Origin: Comamonadaceae bacterium | GTDB taxonomy: Bacteria > Pseudomonadota > Gammaproteobacteria > Burkholderiales > Burkholderiaceae_C | Assembly: GCA_947449895.1 (NCBI GenBank) | Contig: CANFSO010000003.1 | Location: 1-49,675 of the forward strand | Reading direction: 5' to 3' | Length of the DNA stretch: 49,675 nucleotides | In this document: positions 43,131-49,675 of the stretch, piece by piece | Layout: each line of letters begins with the position of its first letter | Numbering within the stretch: the first letter of the stretch is position 1 | The notes under the pieces: generated by a model | Seen by the model: the letters and a program-made list of their open reading frames with translations, nothing else | Told to the model about the DNA's origin: nothing | The model's database searches: none | Translations under genes and position numbers: made by a program

Positions 43131-43835
43131 ATGGACATTTTCAAACGTCGATCACTGTTGGCACTATTGGCGCTACCCACCGGCTGCGCGATTCAATACC
43201 TTCCGCCACTGGCCGCCTCCAACATCGTCAGTGGTGGGCTAGCAGGGGCTGTCCGAGCGCCGGCTGTAGGTCAAAGCTGGACTTACAGCCAATTTAACTT
43301 TTACAACAGCCAACTGATTGACACGGTCAAAGAAGAAGTGGTCGACGTAGACGGCGGCATACGTATCAGCCGTCGTTCCAAAAACAACACGGATTTGGGT
43401 GACGAATTTCAGCCCGTGTGGGGCCAAGTCAAACAAGATTCCTATTGGGATTTCCTCCAAACCTACGAAACAGCCATGCCTTTATGGCTGGACAATTTCA
43501 CTGTGGGGACAAGTCAATCCACCGACACACACTATCAATCAGGAACGTCGTCCTTTCGCTATTGGATCAGTGCAAAAACGACAGTGACAGGCTGGGAAAA
43601 GGTGGCGATTCCCAGCGGAACCTTTGAAACGGTGCGCATTGAAAGGTTCATCCGACAAAACCATCGCGACATCAGCAGACTCGATACAGTGAGGCGCGAA
43701 ACTCTTTGGTTCGCCCCCGAAATCGGGCGCTGGGTAGCGAGGGAAACAAACGGTGAGTTCAGAATTACCGGCAGACGAGGTGGCTGGATTGGACGTGAAG
43801 ACCACTTCCGTTGGCAGCTGGAGAGTTGGACTTAA
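43131..43835 (+). CDS. Putative lipoprotein of unknown function (gene X)
   Basis: A 234-residue exported protein. The N-terminus MDIFKRRSLLALLALPTGC has a lipobox with Cys at residue 19 and an RRSLL motif that could be Tat-like. The mature part is predicted to be beta-rich, with VGQSWTYSQFNFYNSQLIDTVKEEV and PSGTFETVRIERFIR, resembling DUF3108-like secreted domains, and ends HFRWQLESWT. A decayed copy of its 3' end lies at 49511-49592, just before tRNA-Met. Base composition is somewhat richer in A/T than in its neighbours. Confidence 0.75.
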   Translation: MDIFKRRSLLALLALPTGCAIQYLPPLAASNIVSGGLAGAVRAPAVGQSWTYSQFNFYNSQLIDTVKEEVVDVDGGIRISRRSKNNTDLGDEFQPVWGQVKQDSYWDFLQTYETAMPLWLDNFTVGTSQSTDTHYQSGTSSFRYWISAKTTVTGWEKVAIPSGTFETVRIERFIRQNHRDISRLDTVRRETLWFAPEIGRWVARETNGEFRITGRRGGWIGREDHFRWQLESWT

Positions 43836-43864
43836 GGTGGTGCGCCACATCAAGAGGATTTTGA

Positions 43865-44845
43865 ATGAAACATAGAATTTCAGTCATGGTGGCGTTCACA
43901 CTGGTAGCACTGGTGTGCGCGACGGGTAGCGCACTGTCCCAAGATTTTCCGCCCGCCAAAGGGGTCACACTTTACGTGGGCTTTCCGCCCGGTGGCGCCA
44001 ACGACATTGCCGCACGCATCATCGGCAGAAAGCTGGCCGAAAACATAGGTCAAAGTGTGGTCGTCGACAACAAGCCCGGCGCGGGTGGCAATATTGTTGC
44101 CAATACGGTGGCAACAGGGCGGGCCGATGGTTCGGTTTTGTTGTTGAGCTCCATCGGCCCGCTGTCGATCGCCTCTCATCTCATGAAAATACCCTATGAC
44201 CCGGTCAAGGACCTTGCACCGATCGTGATGGGTGCAAGTTTTCCAAACGTGTTGTTGGTCTCCCCTGAGTCGGGCCTGAAAACGCTCAAGGACTTCGTCG
44301 ATCTGGCTAAAAAAAATCCAGGGAAGCTAACGTTTGCGTCGACCGGTTCTGGATCCGCCTCGCATTTGCAGGGTGAGCTCTTCAATCAGCGTGCAGGCAT
44401 AGACGTCGTGCACGTTCCGTACAAGGGCGGTGGTCTTGCGACAGTGGATGTCATGGGAAACCGCGTGACGGTTTACTACGCGGCCTTGCCTTCTGCCGCC
44501 TCGCACATTCGCTCAGGCAAGTTGATCCCGTTGGCGCTGACGGGTGCCAAGCGCGTTGAACTCTTCCCCGACATCCCGACCATTGCGGAATCGGGTTATC
44601 TGGGTTTTGATTCGGATAACTGGTATGCGTTTGTTGCCTCGGCAAAAACTTCTCCTGCCATGTTGGCCCGATGGAATAAAGAGCTCGTGAAGGTGATCAA
44701 TGATCCCGAAACCTCCAAGCTGCTGAAGTTGCAAGGGCTGACGCTTGCGCCTGGCACGCGAGAGGATTTGGCCAACTACATCGCGAAAGAGTCTAAGACT
44801 TGGGCCAAAATCATCAAAGAGCGCAGCATCACGATTGAGCAGTGA
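43865..44845 (+). CDS. Bug family tripartite tricarboxylate transporter substrate-binding protein
   Basis: A 326-residue receptor with a signal peptide (VMVAFTLVALVCATGSALS). Bug motifs are GVTLYVGFPPGGANDIAAR near the mature start, VDNKPGAGGNIVANTVA near residue 75, STGSGSASHLQGELFNQ and VHVPYKGGGLATVDVMG near residue 180. An AAGAGGA ribosome-binding site lies before the ATG. It is an orphan receptor with no TctAB genes nearby. It sits between gene X and a decayed tRNA fragment, and so may have been inserted into an older gene X-tRNA junction. Confidence 0.94.
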   Translation: MKHRISVMVAFTLVALVCATGSALSQDFPPAKGVTLYVGFPPGGANDIAARIIGRKLAENIGQSVVVDNKPGAGGNIVANTVATGRADGSVLLLSSIGPLSIASHLMKIPYDPVKDLAPIVMGASFPNVLLVSPESGLKTLKDFVDLAKKNPGKLTFASTGSGSASHLQGELFNQRAGIDVVHVPYKGGGLATVDVMGNRVTVYYAALPSAASHIRSGKLIPLALTGAKRVELFPDIPTIAESGYLGFDSDNWYAFVASAKTSPAMLARWNKELVKVINDPETSKLLKLQGLTLAPGTREDLANYIAKESKTWAKIIKERSITIEQ

Positions 44846-44859
44846 CCCGCCATGTCGGT

Positions 44860-44910
44860 GGCCCTTACAAACGCCGCTGGTTTGGGCGTTAGCTCAGTTG
44901 CTTGGAGCAG
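44860..44910 (+). pseudogene. Decayed 5' half of a tRNA-Met gene with upstream sequence
   Basis: The 27 bases at 44884-44910 match the 5' part of the tRNA-Met gene at 49635 (GGGCGTTAGCTCAGTTG, then GAGCAG), with one base missing from the acceptor stem and two changes. The match extends upstream through GGTTT and CTTACAA to about 44862, the same order and spacing as upstream of the intact gene. The anticodon half is absent, so no tRNA can be made. Confidence 0.8.
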
Positions 44911-45038
44911 GTTACCAAAAAGGCGTACGTTTTTCACCTCGCTACGGATGTTGGTGTTTTGGTTAAAACGCTATTACTTGATCATGCCCTTGCCAGTTTT
45001 ACCTGCACAATCAGCGCATAAAAATTATGGAGCACAAG

Positions 45039-46055
45039 GTGAAATCATTCAAATTCGTACCTTTACTGGCCCTGTTGGCGCTTAGCGCTCAAGCGCAAAA
45101 CAAAGAGGTCAACATCATTTGCTCTGCTCAGGCGGCGTGGTGCAGCATGATCGCGGTGACGTTTGAAAAAAGCCAAGGCATCAAGGTCAATATGACGGCC
45201 AAAGGTTCGGGTGAAGCGATCGCCCAATTGGCAGCCGAGAAGGCCAACCCCAAGACCGACATTTGGTTTGGCGGTACTGGCGACCCGCACCTGCAAGCAG
45301 CCGAGCAAAACCTCAGCCTCGAATACAAATCGCCCAGCTTGCCCAAGTTGCAAGAATGGGCACAAAAACAGGCCGAACAGTCGGGCTACAAGACGGTGGG
45401 TATCTATTCAGGCCCGCTGGGTTTTGGCTACAACACTGAGCTGCTGGCCAAGAAGAAGTTGCCTATTCCTAGGACTTGGAGCGATCTTCTCAAGCCTGAA
45501 TACAAAGGTGAAATCCAGTCAGCCAACCCTGCGTCCAGTGGCACGGCCTACACCATGATCGCCACGCTGGTGCAACTCATGGGCGAAGACAAAGCCTTTG
45601 ATTACCTCAAGGGCTTGCACAAAAACATCGGCACCTACACCCGCTCTGGCACAGGTCCGATCAAGGCAGTGGCCCGCGGTGAGACCGCTGTGTCCATCAG
45701 CTTCGTACACGACGCGCCGGGCGAAAAAGCGCAGGGCTTTCCGATCGAGACCATCACACCGTCTGACGGCACGGGCGCAGAGATTGGCTCCATGTCCATC
45801 GTGCGCGGAAGCCGCAACTTTGACGCAGCAAAAAAGTTTTACGAGTGGGCTTTGAGTCCGTCGGCGCAAGCACTGGGCGCGGCAACTTTGCAGTTCCAGT
45901 TGCCCTCGAACAAAGAAACCAAGATCGATCCGCGCGTGCCAGATTTTCGCAAGATCAAGCTCATCAATTACGACTACGCCAAATACGGCCAGACGGCGGA
46001 GCGCAAGCGCCTGATCCAGCGCTGGGAAAAGGAAGTCAACAGCCTTCCGCATTGA
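45039..46055 (+). CDS. AfuA/FbpA-like ABC transporter substrate-binding protein
   Basis: A 338-residue periplasmic binding protein from a GTG at 45039, with GGAG 7 bases upstream and a product starting MKSFKFVPLLALLALSAQAQ. An ATG at 45027 would contain the ribosome-binding site. The mature part has VNIICSAQAAWCSMIAVTFEKSQGIKV, ADIWFGGTGDPH-like TDIWFGGTGDP, GPLGFGYNTELLAKK and FVHDAPGEKAQGFP, typical of the iron/AfuA/2-aminoethylphosphonate group. AfuA of Actinobacillus binds hexose phosphates. The ligand here, iron or an organophosphate, cannot be decided by eye. It is the first gene of a three-gene importer operon. Confidence 0.88.
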   Translation: MKSFKFVPLLALLALSAQAQNKEVNIICSAQAAWCSMIAVTFEKSQGIKVNMTAKGSGEAIAQLAAEKANPKTDIWFGGTGDPHLQAAEQNLSLEYKSPSLPKLQEWAQKQAEQSGYKTVGIYSGPLGFGYNTELLAKKKLPIPRTWSDLLKPEYKGEIQSANPASSGTAYTMIATLVQLMGEDKAFDYLKGLHKNIGTYTRSGTGPIKAVARGETAVSISFVHDAPGEKAQGFPIETITPSDGTGAEIGSMSIVRGSRNFDAAKKFYEWALSPSAQALGAATLQFQLPSNKETKIDPRVPDFRKIKLINYDYAKYGQTAERKRLIQRWEKEVNSLPH

Positions 46056-46058
46056 GCC

Positions 46059-48299
46059 ATGTCTGAAATGAATCCGGCCTTGCGTTTACAGCGCGCGCTG
46101 CAGGGTTGGAGCCTTTTTGGCTTGCTCGGCTTTGCCTTGCTACCTTGGTATTTTCTGCAAGACCAGTCGCTGCTACAGGCGCTGCCCGGTATCTTTGGTG
46201 GGCCAGAAACGGCCAGCGGCTGGGTTCAGGCGTTGCAGCATGGCCGCCCGTGGTTGTGGACCGGTTTCGCCGGTTTGCTACTGTGCGCTTTGGCGCTGAC
46301 GGCCAGCTGGGAGCCGCGTGTACAAGGATGGGGTTTGTTGCTAGGCAGTGGGCTGGGCATTCTGGGGCTGCTTGCCAGCGGCCTTGCCATTGGTGCCACC
46401 GGTTGGGCTTTTGCTTCGCTCGAATCAGCTTGGGGCGCTTTGCCCACCGGGCAATACGGTATGGGCTGGGGCGCCGCGTTGGCTTTGCTCAGCCTGTTTG
46501 TGCTGCTGGGCGCCGCGCTGGCGCGGCTGGGCGCATTTCGCGGCGACGTGTTTGTGGCTGGTGCAGTGGTGGTGTGCACCGCTCTGTTGGCCATGTTTGT
46601 GGTCTACCCGGTGCTGCGTTCCTTGATCGCGGCTTGGGTGGACGATGTGGGCGTTTACGCTTGGCCCAACTTGTTGGAACGAGTGGCCACGGAACGGGTC
46701 TGGGGTCTTGGCTGCGTGCACAATGCGGGGCGCTGCGGTGTGGCTTGGAACACGCTGTGGCTGGCCTTGATCACCGCCACCGGCACCACTGTTCTGGGCA
46801 CGATGTTGGCCCTGTGGGCGGTTCGCGGCGGCACTCGCTTGGCCAAACCGCTGAATATTTTGGCCCTGCTGCCCGTGATCACGCCGCCCTTTGTGGTCGG
46901 CTTGGGTTTGATTCTGTTGTTCGGCCGGGCTGGCTTGTTCAACCAAGCCTTGGAATGGGCCTGGGGGGTGCAGCCCACGCGCTGGTTTTATGGCGTGTTG
47001 GGGATTTGGCTGGCGCAGATGTTTGCCTTCACGCCCATTGCCTTCATGATCATGCGCGGCGTGGTGCAGGGCGGGAGCCCGTCGATGGAGGAGGCTGCGC
47101 AAACCCTGCGCGCCAGTCGCATGCAAACCTTCTGGACGGTGACGCTGCCGTTGTTAAAGCCCGGACTGGCCAATGCTTTCTTGGTCGGCTTCATTGAAAG
47201 CATGGCCGACTTTGGCAATCCCATCATTGTGGGCGGTCAGTTTGCAGTGCTGTCGACCGAAATCTTTTTTGCCATTGTGGGCGCCGCGCTGGACCCGGGC
47301 ATGGCCGCCGCCTTGGCGCTGGTGCTGACGAGTTTTGCTCTGGCCGTGTTTTTTGTGCAACGGTGGGTGCTGGCGGGCAGCAGCTTCACTACGGTGTCAG
47401 GCAAGGGCGATGCTGGCATGGCCATGCCGCTGCCGCCCTTGGTGCTGCGGGTGTGCCGTGGCGTTGCTGGGCCTTGGTTACTGTTCACCGTGGTGGTCTA
47501 TGTGTTTGCGTTTGCGGGCGGCTTTGTGCAGACCTGGGGGCGCGACTTCACCTTTACCTTGCAGCACTTCAAAACCGCCTTCGATGTGCAGGTAGGTGAT
47601 TTTGGTTGGGTGTTTGCGGGCACGGCCTGGAAGTCACTGTTCACCACTTTGACTTTGTCGGCCATGGCCGCGCCGGTGTGTGCGGGCTTGGGGCTGCTGA
47701 TGGCTTGGCTGCTGGCGCGCACCGAGTTCAGGGGCAAGGCGGTGTTTGAGTTTTCGGCCTTACTCACGTTTGCCATACCCGGCACGGTGCTGGGGGTGAG
47801 TTACATCCTAGCTTTCAATGTGCCGCCAGTGGAACTGACCGGCACCGGGTTGGTGATTGTCTTGTGCTTTGTGTTTCGCAACTTGCCGGTGGGCGTGCGT
47901 GCGGGCACAGCGGCGTTCAAGCAGTTAGACCGCTCTTTGGACGAAGCCTCGCAAATGCTGCGCGCCAGCACTTTGACCACGCTGCGTCGGGTGGTGTTGC
48001 CGCTGCTCAAACCCGCGCTGTTCACCGCACTGGTCTACAGTTTTGTGCGCTCCATGACCACAGTGTCGGCGGTGATTTTTTTGGTCACGGCGCAGTACGA
48101 ACTGGCCACCACCTACATCATTGGCCGTGTCGGCAACGGCGACTATGGCGTGGCGCTGGCGTATTGCACGGTGCTGATGGTGCTGATGTCGGCCATCACT
48201 TGGGGCATTCAAAAGCTGGTAGGTGAGCGGCAGTTGGGGCGCCGCGCCTCCGTGGCTGTGCCTAAGACACCCGCTACCACTGCAATTTCACCTGTTTGA
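46059..48299 (+). CDS. AfuB-like fused ABC transporter permease
   Basis: A 746-residue inner-membrane permease with about 14 helices and two fused binding-protein-dependent transport modules. EAA loops are visible as [27 protein letters not shown] in the first half and [27 protein letters not shown] in the second, the sites that contact the ATPase. The first 200 residues hold extra hydrophobic helices before module one. The fused two-module layout is that of FbpB/AfuB permeases. It begins three bases after the receptor stop. Confidence 0.93.
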   Translation: MSEMNPALRLQRALQGWSLFGLLGFALLPWYFLQDQSLLQALPGIFGGPETASGWVQALQHGRPWLWTGFAGLLLCALALTASWEPRVQGWGLLLGSGLGILGLLASGLAIGATGWAFASLESAWGALPTGQYGMGWGAALALLSLFVLLGAALARLGAFRGDVFVAGAVVVCTALLAMFVVYPVLRSLIAAWVDDVGVYAWPNLLERVATERVWGLGCVHNAGRCGVAWNTLWLALITATGTTVLGTMLALWAVRGGTRLAKPLNILALLPVITPPFVVGLGLILLFGRAGLFNQALEWAWGVQPTRWFYGVLGIWLAQMFAFTPIAFMIMRGVVQGGSPSMEEAAQTLRASRMQTFWTVTLPLLKPGLANAFLVGFIESMADFGNPIIVGGQFAVLSTEIFFAIVGAALDPGMAAALALVLTSFALAVFFVQRWVLAGSSFTTVSGKGDAGMAMPLPPLVLRVCRGVAGPWLLFTVVVYVFAFAGGFVQTWGRDFTFTLQHFKTAFDVQVGDFGWVFAGTAWKSLFTTLTLSAMAAPVCAGLGLLMAWLLARTEFRGKAVFEFSALLTFAIPGTVLGVSYILAFNVPPVELTGTGLVIVLCFVFRNLPVGVRAGTAAFKQLDRSLDEASQMLRASTLTTLRRVVLPLLKPALFTALVYSFVRSMTTVSAVIFLVTAQYELATTYIIGRVGNGDYGVALAYCTVLMVLMSAITWGIQKLVGERQLGRRASVAVPKTPATTAISPV

Positions 48300-48316
48300 A
48301 ACTAGGACAACAAGCG

Positions 48317-49375
48317 ATGGGTATTCAATTTAAACAGGTGAGCAAACGCTACAGCGGCGCAGACTCGCCGTTGGTGGTCAAGGGCATTGATTTTGTGGTG
48401 GCCAAGGGCAGTTTGACCGCCATCCTCGGGCCTTCGGGTTGTGGCAAGACCACCACCTTGCGCATGATCGCGGGACTGGAATCGCCGAGTGGCGGGCAGA
48501 TCGTGATCGACGGCAAAGACGTGACGCACCTAGGGCCTTCAGAGCGCAATGTGAGCATGGTGTTTCAAAGCTATGCCTTGTTCCCGCACATGAATGTGAT
48601 CGAGAACGTGCGCTATGGTTTGGACGTGAGTGGCGTGGCCAAAGCCGAAGCGCAAGAGCGCGCCTTGCACAGCTTGGCCCAGGTGGGTCTCAAGGGGTAC
48701 GAAACACGTTTGCCCAGCGAGTTGTCAGGCGGTCAACAGCAGCGGGTGGCGTTGGCGCGGGCCTTGGTGCTGGAGCCATCGGTGTTGTTGTTTGACGAGC
48801 CATTGTCGAACCTTGATGCGCGCTTGCGCCGTTCCATGCGTGATGAAATTCGCCAACTGCAGAAGCGCTTGGGCTTGACTGTGGCCTATGTGACGCACGA
48901 CCAAAGCGAAGCCCTAGCGGTGAGCGACCAGATCATCGTGATGGAGGCCGGCGACATTGCGCAGGCCGGCACGCCGCAAGATTTGTACGAGCGCCCCCGC
49001 TCGGCCTTTGTGGCCGGCTTCATGGGCGAGGCCGTGCTGTTTGATGGCCAGTCGCTGGCCGACGGCGTGGTGCAACTGGGTCCCTTGCGTTTGTTGCCGC
49101 GCTACGCTACGGCACTTGGTGCGGTACGCGCTGCAGTGCGGCCTGAGGCGTGGTTGGTCGGGCGTGAGTTGTCAGTGGGTGAGCATCCCCCTGCCACCTT
49201 GGTGGGGCAGCTCAAGCAGTGGGCGTATTTGGGCAGTTTCATTGAGCTGACTTTTGACACCGAATTGGGGCCTGTGTTTGTCGTCTCGCCCGAGGTGGAG
49301 CGCCATTGGCAGGTGGGCCAGTGCTTGGCACTGAGTTTGCCGGGGCGGGGTGTATCGGTGGTGGCGGTTGGATGA
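48317..49375 (+). CDS. ABC transporter ATP-binding protein, AfuC/FbpC-like
   Basis: A 352-residue ATPase. The Walker A motif is [16 protein letters not shown] near residue 38, the Q-loop is [13 protein letters not shown], the signature is [15 protein letters not shown], Walker B is [12 protein letters not shown], and the H-loop is [10 protein letters not shown]. The C-terminal 120 residues form a TOBE-type domain, as in FbpC/PotA. The start is ATG at 48317, with AGGA upstream; the frame is open from a TTG at 48296. The stop (TGA at 49373-49375) overlaps an ATG of a possible HAD relic. Confidence 0.95.
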   Translation: MGIQFKQVSKRYSGADSPLVVKGIDFVVAKGSLTAILGPSGCGKTTTLRMIAGLESPSGGQIVIDGKDVTHLGPSERNVSMVFQSYALFPHMNVIENVRYGLDVSGVAKAEAQERALHSLAQVGLKGYETRLPSELSGGQQQRVALARALVLEPSVLLFDEPLSNLDARLRRSMRDEIRQLQKRLGLTVAYVTHDQSEALAVSDQIIVMEAGDIAQAGTPQDLYERPRSAFVAGFMGEAVLFDGQSLADGVVQLGPLRLLPRYATALGAVRAAVRPEAWLVGRELSVGEHPPATLVGQLKQWAYLGSFIELTFDTELGPVFVVSPEVERHWQVGQCLALSLPGRGVSVVAVG

Positions 49376-49518
49376 TTGTGATGACAGAAATGAAGGAGGG
49401 GAACCTGAGTAGGGCGAGGCCGCAAGTTGTGATTTTTGATTTGAACGGTGCGGTGTGTCGGCACAGCTTCAATATTGTCGGCAGGTTTAAACAAGGTACA
49501 AGGCACGCTAGACGGTGA
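49372..49518 (+). pseudogene. Possible relic of a HAD-phosphatase gene start
   Basis: A 48-codon frame opens at ATG 49372, overlapping the ATPase stop, with AAGGAGGGG further in. Its middle reads RPQVVIFDLNGAVCRHS, close to HAD motif I (FDxDGxx with Asp nucleophile), but Asn replaces the second Asp and the frame stops at 49518 with nothing after it. It may be the 5' end of a phosphatase gene once co-transcribed with the importer, cut by the junction with the gene X remnant. The match is short. Confidence 0.4.
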
Positions 49519-49592
49519 TTTCTGCGGACAGAGAAGATGGCTGAGTCGTTCGTGAAGAGCACTTTCGTTGGCCGTTAGAAAGTTGGACTTAA
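49511..49592 (+). pseudogene. Decayed copy of the 3' end of gene X
   Basis: This stretch aligns with the last ~85 bases of gene X (43750-43835): GACGGTGATTTC with AACGGTGAGTTC, CGTGAAGAGCACTTTCGTTGG with the CGTGAAGACCACTTCCGTTGG region, and AGTTGGACTTAA with the same 12 bases ending the gene. It has a 6-base gap and an in-frame TAG before the last codons, so it is not coding. It is followed 42 bases later by tRNA-Met. Confidence 0.82.
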
Positions 49593-49634
49593 AGCATCTC
49601 GCATGCAACTGCCGCTTACAATCCTCTTTGGTTT

Positions 49635-49675
49635 GGGGCGTTAGCTCAGTTGGTTAGAGCAGAGGACTCATAATC
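49635..49675 (+). tRNA. tRNA-Met (anticodon CAT), 3' part beyond window end
   Basis: The first 41 bases of a tRNA: acceptor strand GGGGCGT, TA at positions 8-9, D arm GCTCAGTTGGTTAGAGC, anticodon stem GAGGA and loop CTCATAA with anticodon CAT, then the start of the pairing strand. The AATCC continuation, which is typical for elongator tRNA-Met, is cut. tRNA-Ile2 (CAT modified) remains possible. TACAAT at 49617-49622 could be the promoter -10. Confidence 0.88.

Noticed and set aside
49393-49510. Extension of the gene X remnant further 5'
   Set aside because: A few short matches such as CGGTGCG occur, but they need many gaps, and the frame here looks more like a HAD relic.

Overview
The window looks like a chromosomal segment of a betaproteobacterium of order Burkholderiales, most likely family Comamonadaceae (Rhodoferax/Polaromonas/Limnohabitans-like). 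The reasons are the gene orders ctaC-ctaD-ctaG-DUF2970-ctaE-SURF1-ctaA-ctaB-SCO-rpoH and lolB-ispE-tRNA-Gln-prs-rplY-pth, the three Bug-family (tripartite tricarboxylate) receptors, and the HrcA/CIRCE arrangement at rpoH. This placement comes from reading alone; no database search was run.

Layout. 1-3708: a catabolic cluster with a cut-off polysaccharide-deacetylase-family gene, an SDR oxidoreductase, a Bug receptor and a D-tartrate dehydratase-like enolase-superfamily enzyme. 3729-6003: trmL and comF on the minus strand, then a BioC-like methyltransferase whose SAM motif I is degenerate. 6145-15599: an almost complete aa3 cytochrome c oxidase locus with structural subunits, Cox11, a 37-residue assembly protein, SURF1, a thioredoxin-fold protein, heme A and heme O synthases and SCO1. 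15610-17646: rpoH with a perfect CIRCE operator, divergent from a TraR/DksA-type zinc-finger gene and a short release-factor-like gene that follow two FNR-type boxes. 17662-21903: a GntR-regulated catabolic operon (regulator, Bug receptor, MmgE/PrpD, 2-hydroxyacid dehydrogenase).

22026-42069 is mostly housekeeping: ftsY, an M16 peptidase pair, rsmD, coaD, ferredoxin, pth, rplY, prs, tRNA-Gln, ispE, lolB, a TPR protein, mutM, mutY, an Fsr-type MFS exporter, rapZ, recN, nadK and hrcA. hrcA encodes the repressor expected to bind the CIRCE box in front of rpoH, so both halves of one heat-shock circuit are in the window.

42154-49675 is the most mosaic part. A lipoprotein-like gene of unknown function (43131-43835, called gene X here) is followed by a third Bug gene, a decayed 5' half of a tRNA-Met gene, an AfuABC-like ABC importer operon, the start of a HAD-phosphatase-like relic, a decayed copy of the 3' end of gene X, and an apparently intact tRNA-Met gene cut by the window end. 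The two partial duplicates suggest that the importer operon lies between copies of an ancestral gene X-tRNA-Met junction.

The strongest leads are this duplicated tRNA/gene junction and the FNR-box-linked pair encoding a DksA-like protein and a release-factor-like protein, which could be a low-oxygen transcription/translation control module. No CRISPR array, transposase, integrase or prophage gene was seen.
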